Shown here in pieces: positions 45,191 to 57,512 of a stretch of 64,000 nt of DNA (position 1 is the first letter of the stretch; every line of letters starts with the position of its first letter). The stretch comes from Euryodendron excelsum (Eukaryota > Streptophyta > Magnoliopsida > Ericales > Pentaphylacaceae): NCBI GenBank assembly GCA_033060915.1, contig CM065379.1, positions 23,783,318-23,847,317 of the forward strand, given 5' to 3'. The notes beneath the pieces were generated by a model. That model had not been told where the DNA came from. It saw only the letters and a program-made list of their open reading frames with translations, and ran no database searches. The position numbers and the translations under genes are program-made.

Positions 45191-46745
45191 AGGGTTAGAA
45201 CTGGTCTCACGATAAGAGTAAGGTTCATGATGAGAAAAAATAGCAGAAAAGCAGTGATAGTCACAAAGATTGACATGAATATTTTTTACCCAAGTAGAAT
45301 GGCAAAGAGAAGGGTTAGCTGGGAAATCATCAGAGACAAAAAAATGTAGCAGAAGGCCCAATGGGAGAAGGACTGGAGGAGATAGGGGCAAGAGCAGGTG
45401 TAGGACATCAGTCGAGATAGGCACTAGAGAAGGGTTCGCATCAGGCAACTCAAATGATACCAGATCACAATCGTTAAGGAACATGTCAATGGAGGGATCA
45501 ATGAAGAATGAGGGAGAAGAAGAAGACAAGAGATGGAAAGAGGGTAAGGAAGAGAACATTTTATGTTCCTAGAAGATGACATGACGCAAAATCTGAAGTG
45601 TTTTGGATAAGGGGTCCCAATACCGATAGCCTTTATGCTCAATGTCATACCCTAAGAAACAACAAAGGCTAGCCCGGGATTCGAACTTATTGCCCTGATG
45701 AGGTTGAAGGAGGACAAGGCAGGCACATCCAAAAACATGAAGAGGACTATAGTTAGGAACACGACCATATAAAAGTTCATAAGGAGATTGGTTACCAATA
45801 ACTAGAGATGGAACACAATTGATAGTATAAACAGTAGTAAGAACAGCTTCTCCTAAGAATCGTTCAGGACAAGATGAGGCAATGAGAAGTGCACAAACAG
45901 TATCAAGAAGATAATGATGTTTACGTTTAGCTTGACCATTCTGTTGGGATATGACAGGACAAAAACGATGAGGGAGAGTGCTTTGTTGGTGGAGGAAAGT
46001 TAGAAAAGTAGAGTATTTGTATTCCATGGCATTATCAGAGCGAAAAAATTTTATTAGATGAGAGAATTGAGTTTGAATCATTTTAGCATAAACAGTAGTA
46101 AGAATAGCTTCTTCTCAGAATTGTTCAGGACAAGATAAAGCAATGAGAAGAGCACAGACGGTATCAAGAAGATAATGATGTTTACGTTCGACTCGATCAT
46201 TCTGTTGGGATATGCCAGGATAAGAACGTTGAGGGAGAGTGCCTTGTTGGTTGAGGAAAGTGAGAAAAGTAGAGTCTTTGTATTCCATGGCATTATTAGA
46301 GCGAAAAACTTTTATTGGACAAGAGAATTAAGTTTGAATCATTTTGGAATAAACAGTAGTAAGAATAGCTTCTTCTCGGAATCGTTAGGACAAGATGAGG
46401 CAATGAGAAGAGCACGGACGGTATCAAGAAGATAATGATGTTCACGTTCGGCTCGACCATTCTGTTAGGATGTGCCAGGACAAGAACGATGAGGGAGAGT
46501 GCCTTGTTGGCTAAGGAAAGTGAGAAAAGTAGAGTCTTTGTATTCTATGGCATTATCAGAGCGAAAAACTTTTATTGGACGAGAGAATTGAGTTTGAATC
46601 ATTTTGGCGCAATCAAAGTATATTTGAGACAATTGAGACCGATTTTGCAATGGATAAATCCAAGTAAAACGAGAAAAGTCATCAATAAAAAGGACAAAAT
46701 ATTTGGATCCCCCATAGTAACATTAGGGAAATATCCTTATACATC
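45191..46745 (-). pseudogene. Second copia: integrase with internal triplication
   Basis: The N-terminal part of the core (VHSDV, then a frame change) lies near 46745. The segment with the second Asp and the Glu is present three times (next entry). Downstream are TIN, VIGNQSPYELLYGRVPNYS, VFGCACLVLLQPHQGNKFE and FLGYDIEHKGYRYWDP, the usual end of the copia integrase. A Ser/Pro-rich linker toward RT follows (45560-45185). Different copies of the triplicated segment have lost different catalytic residues. Confidence 0.9.
45828..46610 (-). repeat. 261-bp in-frame triplication inside integrase
   Basis: Three head-to-tail copies, 46610-46350, 46349-46089 and 46088-45828 in reading order, each 261 bp (87 codons). 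The junctions fall between the end TVY and the start AKMIQ. Each copy spans RSDNA (second catalytic Asp) to the ERKH (catalytic Glu) block and GEAVLT. The first copy keeps Asp and Glu but has a stop. The second has Asn for Asp and keeps Glu. The third keeps Asp and has Lys for Glu. Confidence 0.93.
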
Positions 46746-47363
46746 AGAGTGAACGAGATCAAAAGGGGCAGAGAAAATAGAGATAATATTAGTAAAAGAT
46801 AAAGCTGGCTGTTTGGCTAGTTGACATGATAAACAGTCAATATTTTCATTGGAGACAGAGCCTAATAGACCATAAGGGACTAGAGGATGTAAGCGTCCTA
46901 GAGAGATATAACCAAGACAGGAATGCCATAAGCCTAAGGTGGATGAAGCAGAAGTAAAGGCAACAGACTGGATTGGAGAGGTGGATAACGATGGAAGACG
47001 AAGGTGAATAAGCTCAAATAAGCGACCATACTTAGGGCCAATCCCAAGAGTTTGTCTCGTCTGTGGATCCTGTACAAGACAACAAGTGGAAGAAAAGGTG
47101 ATGGTGAGACCAAGATCACATAATTGGCTAACCGAAATGAGGTTAAGAGAAAGTTTAGGAATAAGATAAGTATGTGGAAGAGAAATGTTAGATGTGGAAA
47201 TGCACCCTATATCACTAACATGCATATGTAAACCATCAGCAGCGTGAATGGCAGGAATATTGGATGCAGAGGTTTTAGAAGAGAAATAAGTAGGGTCAGA
47301 TGTCATATGATTATAGCAGGTAGAGTAAAAGAACCAAGAAGAAATACCCGATGTAATAGACAT
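46746..47363 (-). pseudogene. Second copia: protease and GAG-pre-integrase
   Basis: The protease start reads SSWFFYSTCYNHMTSD. The catalytic Asp of the usual DSA/DSG motif is Tyr. The domain continues VSDIGCISTSNISLP and LNLISVSQLCDLG. GAG-pre-integrase has LWHSCLGY and CLSCQLAKQ. The WHxRLGH His is Tyr here, so zinc binding is damaged. The frame is open for about 208 codons and ends at VHSDV, the start of integrase. Confidence 0.9.
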
Positions 47364-48142
47364 AGCAGTAGAGGACGAATTACCATAAATAGAAAGAATC
47401 TGCTAAAGAAGGGACTGTAAATCACTGGTAGTGAAGGAAGATGAGGAGTTGGCAGAGGTGGGTGAATCTTTAGCAACAACAGCAGCATGAGAGCCAGGTT
47501 TGGAGTTATGACTTTGGAACTGATGACCACGAGACTGAGAATTCCTAGACTGACTAGCCAACTTGGGACATTCATACTATAAGTGGCCTGGACTAGTCTT
47601 GTGGCAATGTTTGCAAATGTGCACCGGATAATGTAACAAGACATGGTCAGGGTTGTGACAATACCTGCAGGTGTTCTGAGATGAAGAAGTACTGGTTTGA
47701 GAAGAATAAGGACCCCGAGGATGATGAGCCACAAGTGTAGTATCAAAATGATGAGTCTAGAAGGTCCCCAGTCGTGTCTCTTCTGAAAGAAGCTCAAAAA
47801 TAGCCTGATCCAAAGTGGATAAGGGAGTGCGATGTAGAAGAGATGCTCGAACAGGTTCAAATGTATCTGTGAGAGCCATAAAAAACATGATCAGACATTG
47901 TTGATCATGGTAAGCAATGAATTTGACTCTATCGGCAAAGCATTCTCACATAGGAACAGAGTAGGAGAGTTGGTCCCAAATAACATAGATTTGAGAGAGG
48001 AAGCTACTGATGTATTGACTAGGATCCTGTCACATATGGTGAGGGTGTGAAGAAGTTAATACTGGTGAACGAGAGCTGCAGTGGTTTAACGGTTGGTAAG
48101 GAAATCTCAGACAGATTTAGCAGTCGCAAAACGACCGTGCTG
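47364..48142 (-). pseudogene. Second copia: gag, truncated by the satellite
   Basis: On the minus strand the capsid region reads HGRFATAKSV, FMALTDTFEPVRASLL, LSTLDQAIFELLSEETR. Two zinc knuckles follow: CRYCHNPDHVLLHY (last Cys is Tyr) and CKHCHKTSPGH with an in-frame stop before its last Cys. Several Trp and Gln codons are stops. The reading ends abruptly near 48142, where the 178-bp satellite starts. The N-terminal part of gag is therefore missing. Confidence 0.85.
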
Positions 48143-51100
48143 AATTAACTTGTCCTAAAACAGAAAAAATTTGATAACTCCAAAATCGAGAGTTGCGTGA
48201 CCATTCCGTTAGTTCCCACACGTCACCTGTGACTAGACTGTGCTACGTACCAAGTTTGGAGCCGTTCGGAGGCTGCTTGAGAATTTTTAGCCGTTAATCC
48301 CTGAAATTTAACACTTTATAAATTAAGTTGTTGTAAAATGGAAACAAATTTGATAACTCTCAAACCGAGCGTCGCGTGACAATTCTGTTTGTTCCCACAC
48401 GTCACTTGTGACTAGACCATGCTACGAATCAAGTTTGGGGCCATTTGGAAGCCGTTTGGGGATTTTGAGCGGTTAATTCCCGAAACTTAACACTTTATAA
48501 CTTAAGTTGTTTTAAAACGAAAGAAATTTCATAACTCCCAAATTGAGAGTCGCATGACCATTCCTTCAGTTTGCACACGTCACCCGTACCTAGACCGTAC
48601 TATGTACCAAGTTTCGACCCGTTCAGAGGCCGTTTGGGCATTTGGAACCGTTAATAACCGAAACTTAACACTTTAAAACTTAGGTTGTTCTAAAACGGAA
48701 AAAATTCGATAACTCCCAAACCGAGAGTCGCATGACAATTTTGTCAGTTCGCACACATCACCCGTACTTAGACCGTGCTACGTATTAAGTTTGGGGCCGT
48801 TTAGAGGCCGTTTGGGCATTTGGAGCCGTTAAAACCCGAAACTTAACATTTTTTAACTTGAGTTGTTCAAAAACGGAAAAAATTTGATAACTCCCAAACC
48901 AAGAGTTGCATGACAATTTCATCATTCGCACACATCACTTGTGCTTAGACCGTACTACGTATCAAGTTTGTGACCATTTGGAGGCCGTTTGGGCATTTGG
49001 AGCCGTTAATACCCAAAACTTAACACTTTATAACTTAAGTTGTTCTAAAACAGAAAAAATTTGATAACTCCCAAGCCGAGAGTCGCATGACCATTCCGTC
49101 AGTTCTTACACGTCACTCGTGCTTAGACCATGCTACGTATCAAGTTTGGGGCCGTTCGAAGGCTGTTTGGAGATTTGGAGCCATTAATCTTAGAAACTTA
49201 ACACTATAAATTAAGTTGTTCTAAAACGGAAAAAAATTTGATAACTCCCAAACCGAGAGTCACGCGACCATTCCATCAGTTCCCACACGTCACTCATGCC
49301 TAGACCGTGCTACATACCAAGTTTTCAGCCGTTTGGGGATTTTGAGCTGTTAATTTTTGAAATTTAACACTTTATAACTTAAGTTGTTCTAAAACAAAAA
49401 AAATTTGGTAACTCCCAAGCCGAGGGTTGCGTGACCATTCCATCAGTTCCCACATGTCACCCGTGCCTAGACCGTGCTTCATACCAAGTTTTGGGCCGTT
49501 CGGAGGTCGTTTAGGCATTTGGAGCCCTTAATATCTGAAACTTAACACTTTATAACTTAAATTGTTCTAAAATGAAAAAAAATTGATAACTCCCAAACCG
49601 AGAGTTGCGTGACCATTCCGCTTGTTCCCACACGTCACCCGTGCCTAGACCGTGCTACGTACCAAATTTTGGGCCGTTCGGAACCCGTTTGGGGATTTTG
49701 AACTGTTAATTCCCGAAACCTAGCACTTTATAACTTAAGTAGTTCAAAAACTAAAAAAAAATTGATAACTCCCAAGCCAAGAGTCGCATGACTATTCCGT
49801 TAGTTCCCACACATCATCTGTGACTAGACCGTGCTATGTACCAAGTTTGGGGCCGTTCGGAAGCCGTTTGGGGATTTTGAGCTGTTAATTCCCGAAACTT
49901 AACACTTTATAACTTAAGTTGTTCTAAAACGGAAAAAACTTGATCACTCCAAAATCGAGAGTCGCATGACCATTCCGTCAGTTAGCACACTTCACCCGTG
50001 CCTAGACCGTGCTACGTACCAAATTTGGGGCCATTTGGGCTTTTGGAGCCGTTACTACCTAAAACTTAACACTTTATAATTTAAGTTGTTCGAAAACGAA
50101 AAAAATTTGATAACTCCCAAATTGAGAGTCGCATGACCATTCATTCAGTTCGCACACGTCACCCGTGCCTAGACCATGTTACGTAGCAAGTTTGGACCCG
50201 TTCAGAGGCCGTTTGGGCATTTGGAGCCGTTACTACACGAAGCTTAACACTTTATAACTTAAGTTGTTCTAAAACAGAAAAAATTTGGCAACTCCCAAGC
50301 TAAGGGTCGTGTGACCATTCTGTCAGTTTCCACACGTCACCCGTGCCTAGACTGTGCTTTATACCAAGTTTGGGGCCGTTCGGAGGTCGTTTAGGCATTT
50401 AGAGCCCTTAATACCCGAAACTTAACACTTTATAACTTAAGTTGTCCTAAAACGGAAAAAATTTGATAACTCCCAAACTGAGAGTTGCATGACAATTTCG
50501 TCAGTTCACACACGTCGCTCGTGCCTAGATCGTGCTACGTACCATGTTTCGGGCCGTTGGGAGGCTGTTTGGGCTTTTGGAGCTGTTAATACTCGAAAGT
50601 TAGCACTTTATAACTTAAGTTGTTCTATAACAGAAAAAATTTGATAACTCCCAAACCGTGAGTCGCATGACCATTCCGTTAGTTCCTGCACGTCACCCGT
50701 GCCTAGACTGTGCTAGATACCAAATTTGGGGCCGTTCGAGGATTTTAAGCCGTTAATACCTGAAACTTAACACTTTATAAATTAACTTGTTCTCAAACAG
50801 AAAAAATTTTGTAACTCCCAAACCGAGAGTCGCGTGACCATTCCATTAGTTCCCACACGTCCCCTGTGACTAGATTGTGATATGTACCAAGTTTGGGGCC
50901 GTTCGGAGGCCGTTTGAGGATTTTTAGACGTTAATCCCCGAAATTTAACACTTTATAAATTAAGTTGTTCTAAAACGGAAAAAAAATTTGATAACTCTCA
51001 AACCGAGCGTCGCGTGACCATTTCGTTTGTTCACACACATCACCTGTGACTAGACCATGCTACAAATCAAGTTTGGGGCCGTTTGGAAGCCGTTTGGAGA

Positions 51101-52560
51101 TTTTGAGAGGTTAATTCCCGAAACTTAATACTTTATAACTTAAGTTGTTTTAAAACGGAAAAAATTTCATAACTCCCATATTGAGAGTCGCATGACCATT
51201 CCTTCAGTTCACACATGTCACCCGTGCCTAGAATGTACTACATACAAAGTTTGGATCCGTTCGGAAGCCGTTAGCGCATTTGGAACTGTTAATAACCGAA
51301 ACTTAACACTTTATAACTTACGTTGTCTTAAAATGGAAAAAATTCAAGAATTCCCAAACCGAGAGTCGCATGACAATTCTGTCAGTTCGCACAAGTCACC
51401 CGTGCTTAGACCGTGCTATGTATCAAGTTTGGGGCCGTTCAGAGGCCATTTGGGCATTCGGAGCCGTTAATATCCGAAACTTAACATTTTTTTAACTTAA
51501 GTTCTTCAAAAACGGAAAACATTTGATAACTCCCAAATCGAGAGTCGCATGACAATTCCGTCAATTCGCACACGTCACTTGTGCTTAGACCATGCTACGT
51601 ATCAAGTTTGTGACCGTTCGGAGGTCGTTCGGGCATTTGGAGCCGTTAATACCCAAAACTAAAAACTTCATAACTTAAGTTATTCTAAAACGGAAACAAT
51701 TTGGTAACTCCCAAGCCAAGAGTCGCGTGACCATTCCGTCAGTTATCACACATCACCCGTGCTTAGACCATGCTACGTATCAAGTTTGGGGCCGTTTGAA
51801 GGCCGTTTGGAGATTTGGAGCCATTAATCCCAGAAACTTAACACTTTATAAATTAAGTTGTTCTAAAACGGAAAAAAAATTTGATAACTCCCAAACCGAG
51901 AGTCGTGTGACTATTCCGTCAGTTCCCACACGTCACCCGTGCCTAGACTGTGCTAGGTATCAAGTTTTCGGCCGTTTGGAAGCCGTTTGGGGATTTTGAG
52001 CGGTTAATTCCCGAAACTTAACACTTTATAACTTAAATTATTCTAAAACGAAAAAAATTTGATAATACCCAAACAGAGAGTCGCATGACCATTTCGTCAA
52101 TTTACACACGCCACCCATGCATGGTCCGTGCTACGTACAAAGTTTGGGGCCGTTCGAAGGCCGTTTGGGCATTGGGAGCCGTTACTACCCGAAACTTAGT
52201 ACTTTATAACTTAAGTTGTTCTAAAATGGAAAAAAATTGATAACTGCCAAACCGAGAGTCGCGTGACCATTCTGCCTGTTCCCAAATGTCACCCGTGCCT
52301 ACACCATGCTACGTACGAAATTTTGGGCCGTTCGAAAGCCGTTTGGGAATTTTGAATGGTTAATTCCCGAAACTTAGCACTTTATAACTTAAGTAGTTCT
52401 AAAACCAAAAAAAATTTGATAACTCCCAAACCAAGAGTCGTGTGACCATTCCGTTAGTTCCCACACATCACCCGTGACTAGACCGTGCTACGTACCAAGT
52501 TTGGGGCCATTCAGAAGCCGTTTTGGGATTTTGAGCGTTTAAGCTGTTGACCATTCCCCA
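48143..52560 (+). repeat. Long-range satellite repeat, offset about 2.64 kb
   Basis: Monomer variants at 48199, 48378, 48555, 48734, 48912 and 49089 recur in the same order at 50837, 51017, 51194, 51372, 51551 and 51729 (offset 2638-2640). After one 18-bp deletion the match continues at 49611/52265 and 49790/52444 (offset 2654). This is about 15 monomers per long period. Confidence 0.78.
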
Positions 52561-55020
52561 AAATTTAGCATTTTATAAATTAAGCTGTTGCATCACGTGA
52601 CCATTCTATTTGTTCCCACACGCCACTTGTGACTAGACCGTGCTACGAATCAAGTTTGAGGCCGTTTGGAAACCGTTTGGGAATTTTAAGTGGTTAATTC
52701 CCGAAACTTAAGACTTTATAACTTAAGTTGTTTTAAAATGGAAAAAATTTGTTAACTCCCAAATTGAGAGTCGCATGACTATTCCTTCAGTTCGCACACA
52801 TCACCCGTGCCTAGACCGTGCTACGTACCAAGTTTGGAACGGTTCGGAGGCTGTTTGGGCATTTGGAGCCATTACTACCCGAAACTTAACACTTTATAAC
52901 TTAAGTTATCCTAAAACGGAAAAAATTTGATAACTCCCAAACCGTGAGTCGCGTGATCATTCCGTCAGTTTTCACACGTCACCCGTGCCCAAATAGTGCT
53001 GCAAACCAAGTTTGGGGCCTTTCGGAGGCCGTTTAAGAACTTTAAGCCGTTAATCCCCGAAACATAACACTTTATAAATTAAGTTGTCCTGAAACGGAAA
53101 CAATTTGATAACTCCAAAACCGAGAGTCGCGTGACGATTCCGTTAGTTCCCGCACGTCACCCGTGCCTAGACCGTGCTGCATACTAAGTTTGGGGCCGTT
53201 TGGAGGCCGTTCGAGGATTTTAAGCTATTAATCCCCAAAATTTAACACTTTATAAATTAAGTTGTTCTAAAACTAAAAAAATTTGATAACTCCTAAACCG
53301 AGAGTCGCGTGACCAATCCGTCAGTTCGCACACGTCACCAATGACTAGACTGTGGTACGTACCATATTTGGGGCCGTTCGGAGGCCGTTTGGGCATTTGG
53401 AGCCATAAACACCCGAAACTTAACATTTTAGAACTTAATTGTTTAAAAAAGAGAAAAATTTGATAACTCCCAAACTGAGAGTCGCGTGACCATTCTGCCA
53501 GTTCCCACAAGTCACCCGTGCCTGGACTGTGGTACATACCAAGTTTGAACCCGTTCGAAGGTCGTTTAAGGATTTTTAGCTGTTAATTCTCGAAATTTAA
53601 CACTTTATAAATTAAGCTGTTGTAAAACGGAAAAAAACTTCATAACTCTCAAACCGAGTGTCGCGTTTGGGGCCGTTTGGAAGCCGTTTGGAGATTTTGA
53701 GCGGTTAATTCCCGAAACTTAATACTTTATAACTTAAGTTGTTTTAAAACCGAAAAAATTTGTTAACTCCCAAATGGAGAGTCGCATGACCATTCCTTCA
53801 GTTCGTACTTGTCACCCGTGCCTAGACCGTGCTACGTACCAAGTTTGGACCCGTTCGAAAGCCGTTTGGGCATTTGGAGCCGCTACTACCCGAAACATAA
53901 CACTTTATAACTTAAGTTGTTCTAAAACGGAAAAAAATTGGTAACTCCCAAACCGAGAGTCGCGTGACCATTCCTTCAGTTACCACACGTCACCCGCAGC
54001 CAGACTGTGCTATATACCAAGTTTGGACCGTTCGGAGGCCGTTTAAGGATTTTAAGCAGATAATTCCTGTAATTTAACACTTTATAAATTAAGTTGTCTT
54101 AAAACGGAAATAATTTGATAACTCCCAGACCGAGAGTCACGTGACGATTCCGTTAGTTCCCGCACATCACAGTGCTTAGACCGAGCTGCATACCAAGTTT
54201 GGGGCCGTTCGGAGGCCGTTTGAGGATTTTAAGCTGTTAATCCTCGAAACTTAACACTTTATAAATTAAGTTGTTCTAAAATTGAAAATATTTGATAACT
54301 CCCAAGCTGAGAGTCGCATGACCATTCCGTCAATTTACACAGGTCACCCATGCATGGATCGTGCTACGTACAAAGTTTGGGGCTGTTTGGAGGCCGTTTG
54401 GGCATTAGGAGCTGTTATTACCCGAAACTTAACACATTATAACTTAAGTTGTTCTAAAATGAAAAAAATTGGATAACTCCCAAATCGAGAGTCACGTGAC
54501 CTTACTGTCAGTTCCCACACGTCACCCGTGCCTAGACCGTGCTATGTACCAAATTTTGGGCCGTTCAGAAGACCTTTGGGGATTTTTAACGGTTAATTCC
54601 CGAAACTTAGCACTTTTTAACTTAAGTAGTTTTAAAACAAAAAAAATTTGATAACGCCCAAACCAAGAGTCGCGTGACTATTCCGTTGGTTCCCACACGT
54701 CACCTGTGACTAGACCGTGCTACGTACCATGTTTGGGGCCCTTCGGGAATTTTGAGCGGTTAATTCCTGAAACTTAACACTTTATAACTTAATTTGTTCT
54801 AAAACAGAAAAAATTTGATCACTCCAAAACCGAGAGTCACATGACCATTCCATCAGTTTGCACACGTCACTTGTGCCTAGGCCATGCTACGTACCAAATT
54901 TGGGGCCGTTTGGAGGTCGTTTCGAGTTACGGAGCCGTTAATACCGGAAACTTAACACTTTATAACTTAAGTTGTTCTAAAATGGAAAAATTTTGATAAC
55001 TCCGAAATTGAGAGTCGCAT

Positions 55021-57512
55021 GACCATTCCTTCAGTTTGCACACGTCACCTGTGCCTAGACCGTGCTGCGTACCAAGTTTGGACCGGTTCAGATGCCGTTT
55101 GGGCATTTGGAGTCGTTACTACTCGAAATTTAACACTTTATAACTTAAGTTGTTCTAAAACGGAAAAAATTTGATAACTCCCAAACCGAGAGTCGCGTGA
55201 CCATTCCTTCAGTTCTCACATGTCACCCGTACCCAGACCGTGCTACATACCAAGTTTGGACGGTTTGAAGGCTGTTTAAGGATTTTAAGCCGATAATTCC
55301 TGAAATTTAACACTTTATAAATTAAGTTGTTCTAAAACGGAAAAAAATTTGGTAACTCTCAAACTGAGCATTGCGTGACCATTCTGTTTGTTCCCACAAG
55401 TCACCTGTGACTAGACCGTGCTATGAATGAAGTTTGGAGTCGTTTGGAAGCCGTTTGGGGATTTTGAGCAGTTAATTCTCGAAACTTAACAATTTACAAC
55501 TTAAGTTGTTCTAAAACGAAAAAAATTTGATAACTCCGAAATTGAGAGTCACATGACCATTTCTTCAGTTCGCACACGTCACCCATGCTTAGACCGTGCT
55601 ACGTACCAAGTTTGGACCCGTTCGGAGGCCGTTTGGGCATTTGGAGCCGTTACTACCCGAAACATAACACTTTATAACTTAAGTTGTTCTAAAACGGAAA
55701 AAAATTGGTAACTCCCAAACCGAGAGTCGCGTGACCATTCCTTCAGTTACCACACGTCACCCGCAGCTAGACCGTGCTACATACCAAGTTTGGACCGTTC
55801 GGAGGCCGTTTAAGGATTTTAAGCAAATAATTCCTGTAATTTAACACTTTAGAAATTAAGTTGTTCTAAAACGGAAAACAATTTGGCAACTCTCAAACTG
55901 AGCGTCTCGTGACCATTCCGTTTGTTCCCACATGTCACCTGTGACTAGACCGTGCTATGAATCAAGTTTGGGCCCGTTTGGAAGCCGTTTGGGGATTTTG
56001 AGTAGTTAATTCTCGAAACTTAACACTTTATAACTTAAGTTGTTCTAAAATGGAAAAATTTTGATAACTCCGAAATTGAGAGTCGCATGACCATTCGTTC
56101 AGTTCCCACACTTCACCTGTGCCTAGACCGTGCTGCGTACCAAGTTTGGACCGGTTCAGATGCCGTTTGGGCATTTGGAGCCGTTACTACCCGAAACTTA
56201 ACACTTTATAACTTAAGTTGTTCTAAAACGGAAAAAATTTGATAACTCCCAAACCGAGAGTCGCGTGACCATTCCTTCAGTTCTCACATGTCACCTGTAC
56301 CCAGACCGTGCTACATACCAAGTTTGGACGGTTCATAGGCCGTTTAAGGATTTTAAGCTGATAATTCCTGAAATTTAACACTTTATAAATTAAGTTGTTC
56401 TAAAACGGAAAAAAATTTGGTAACTCTCAAACTGAGCGTTGCGTGACCATTCTGTTTGTTCCCACAAGTCACCTATGACTAGACCATGCTATGAATGAAG
56501 TTTGGAGCCGTTTGGAAGCCGTTTGGGGATTTTGACCAGTTAATTCTCGAAACTTAACACTTTACAACTTAAGTTGTTCTAAAACGGAAAAAATTTGATA
56601 ACTCCGAAATTGAGAGTCGCATGACCATTCCTTCGGTTCGAACACGTCACCCGTGCCTAGACCGTTCTACATACCAAGTTTGGACCGGTTCGGAGGCCGT
56701 TTGGGCATTTGGAGCCGTTATTACCCGAAACTTAACACTTTATAACTTAAGTTGTTCTAAAATAGAAAAAATTTGATAATTCCCAAGTCAAGAGTCGCGT
56801 GACCATTCCATCAGATCTCACACGTCACCCGTGCTTAGACTGTGCTACATACCAAGTTCGGACCCGTTCGGAGGCCGTTTGGGCATTTGGAGCCGTTACT
56901 ACCCGAAACTTAACACTTTATAACTTAAGTTGTTCTAAAACGAAAATAAATTGGTAACTCCCAAACCGAGAGTCGCGTGACCATTCCTTCAGTTACCACA
57001 CGTCACCCGTACCCAGACCGTGCTACATACTAAGTTTGGACCGTTCGGAGGCCGTTTAAGGATTTTAAGCCGATAATTCCTGAAATTTAACACTTTATAA
57101 ATTAAGTTGTTCTAAAACGAAAAAAAAATTTGGTAACCCTCAAACTTAGTGTCGTGTGACCATTCCGTTTGTTCCCCCATGTCACCTGTGACTAGACCGT
57201 GCTATGAATCAAGTTTGGGGCCGTTTGGAAGCCGTTTGGGGATTTTGAGCAGTTAATTCTCGAAACTTAACACTTTATAACTTAAGTTGTTCTAAAACGG
57301 AAAAAATTTGATAACTCCGAAATTGAGAGTCGCATGACCATTCCTTCAGTTCGGACACGTCACCCGTGCCTAGACCGTGCTACGTACCAAGTTTGAACCG
57401 GTTCGGAGGTCGTTTGGGCATTTGGAGCTGTTATTACCTGAAACTTAACACTTTATAACTTAAGTTTTTCTAAAACAAAAAAAATTTGATAACTCCCAAG
57501 TCAAGAGTCGCG
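55021..57512 (+). repeat. Three-monomer higher-order repeat, period 534 bp
   Basis: The variant with AATTGAGAGTCGCATGACC followed by CTTCAG recurs with its GACC anchor at 55021, 55555, 56089 and 56623: three exact steps of 534 bp. It next occurs at 57335, a step of 712 bp, because one extra monomer type (with CATCAGATCTCAC) is inserted. The two other monomers of each set (CACATGTCACC-type and GTTTGTTCCCAC-type) keep their order. Confidence 0.85.

Larger units (their letters stand above)
33863..48142 (-). mobile_element. Second Ty1/copia retrotransposon, minus strand, 5' end missing
   Basis: Read right to left: gag (48142-47364), protease and GAG-pre-integrase (47363-46746), integrase (46745-45191), RT (45190-44453), RNase H (40204-39838 and 34389-34045), a polypurine tract and one short LTR (34031-33863). 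This is copia order. Two solo LTRs of the long family interrupt it (34390-39832, 40210-44447). Its gag is cut by the satellite array, so the start of gag, the primer site and the 5' LTR are not in the window. Sequence and short LTR differ from the Sirevirus; an Ale/Retrofit-like lineage is possible but not shown. Confidence 0.9.
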
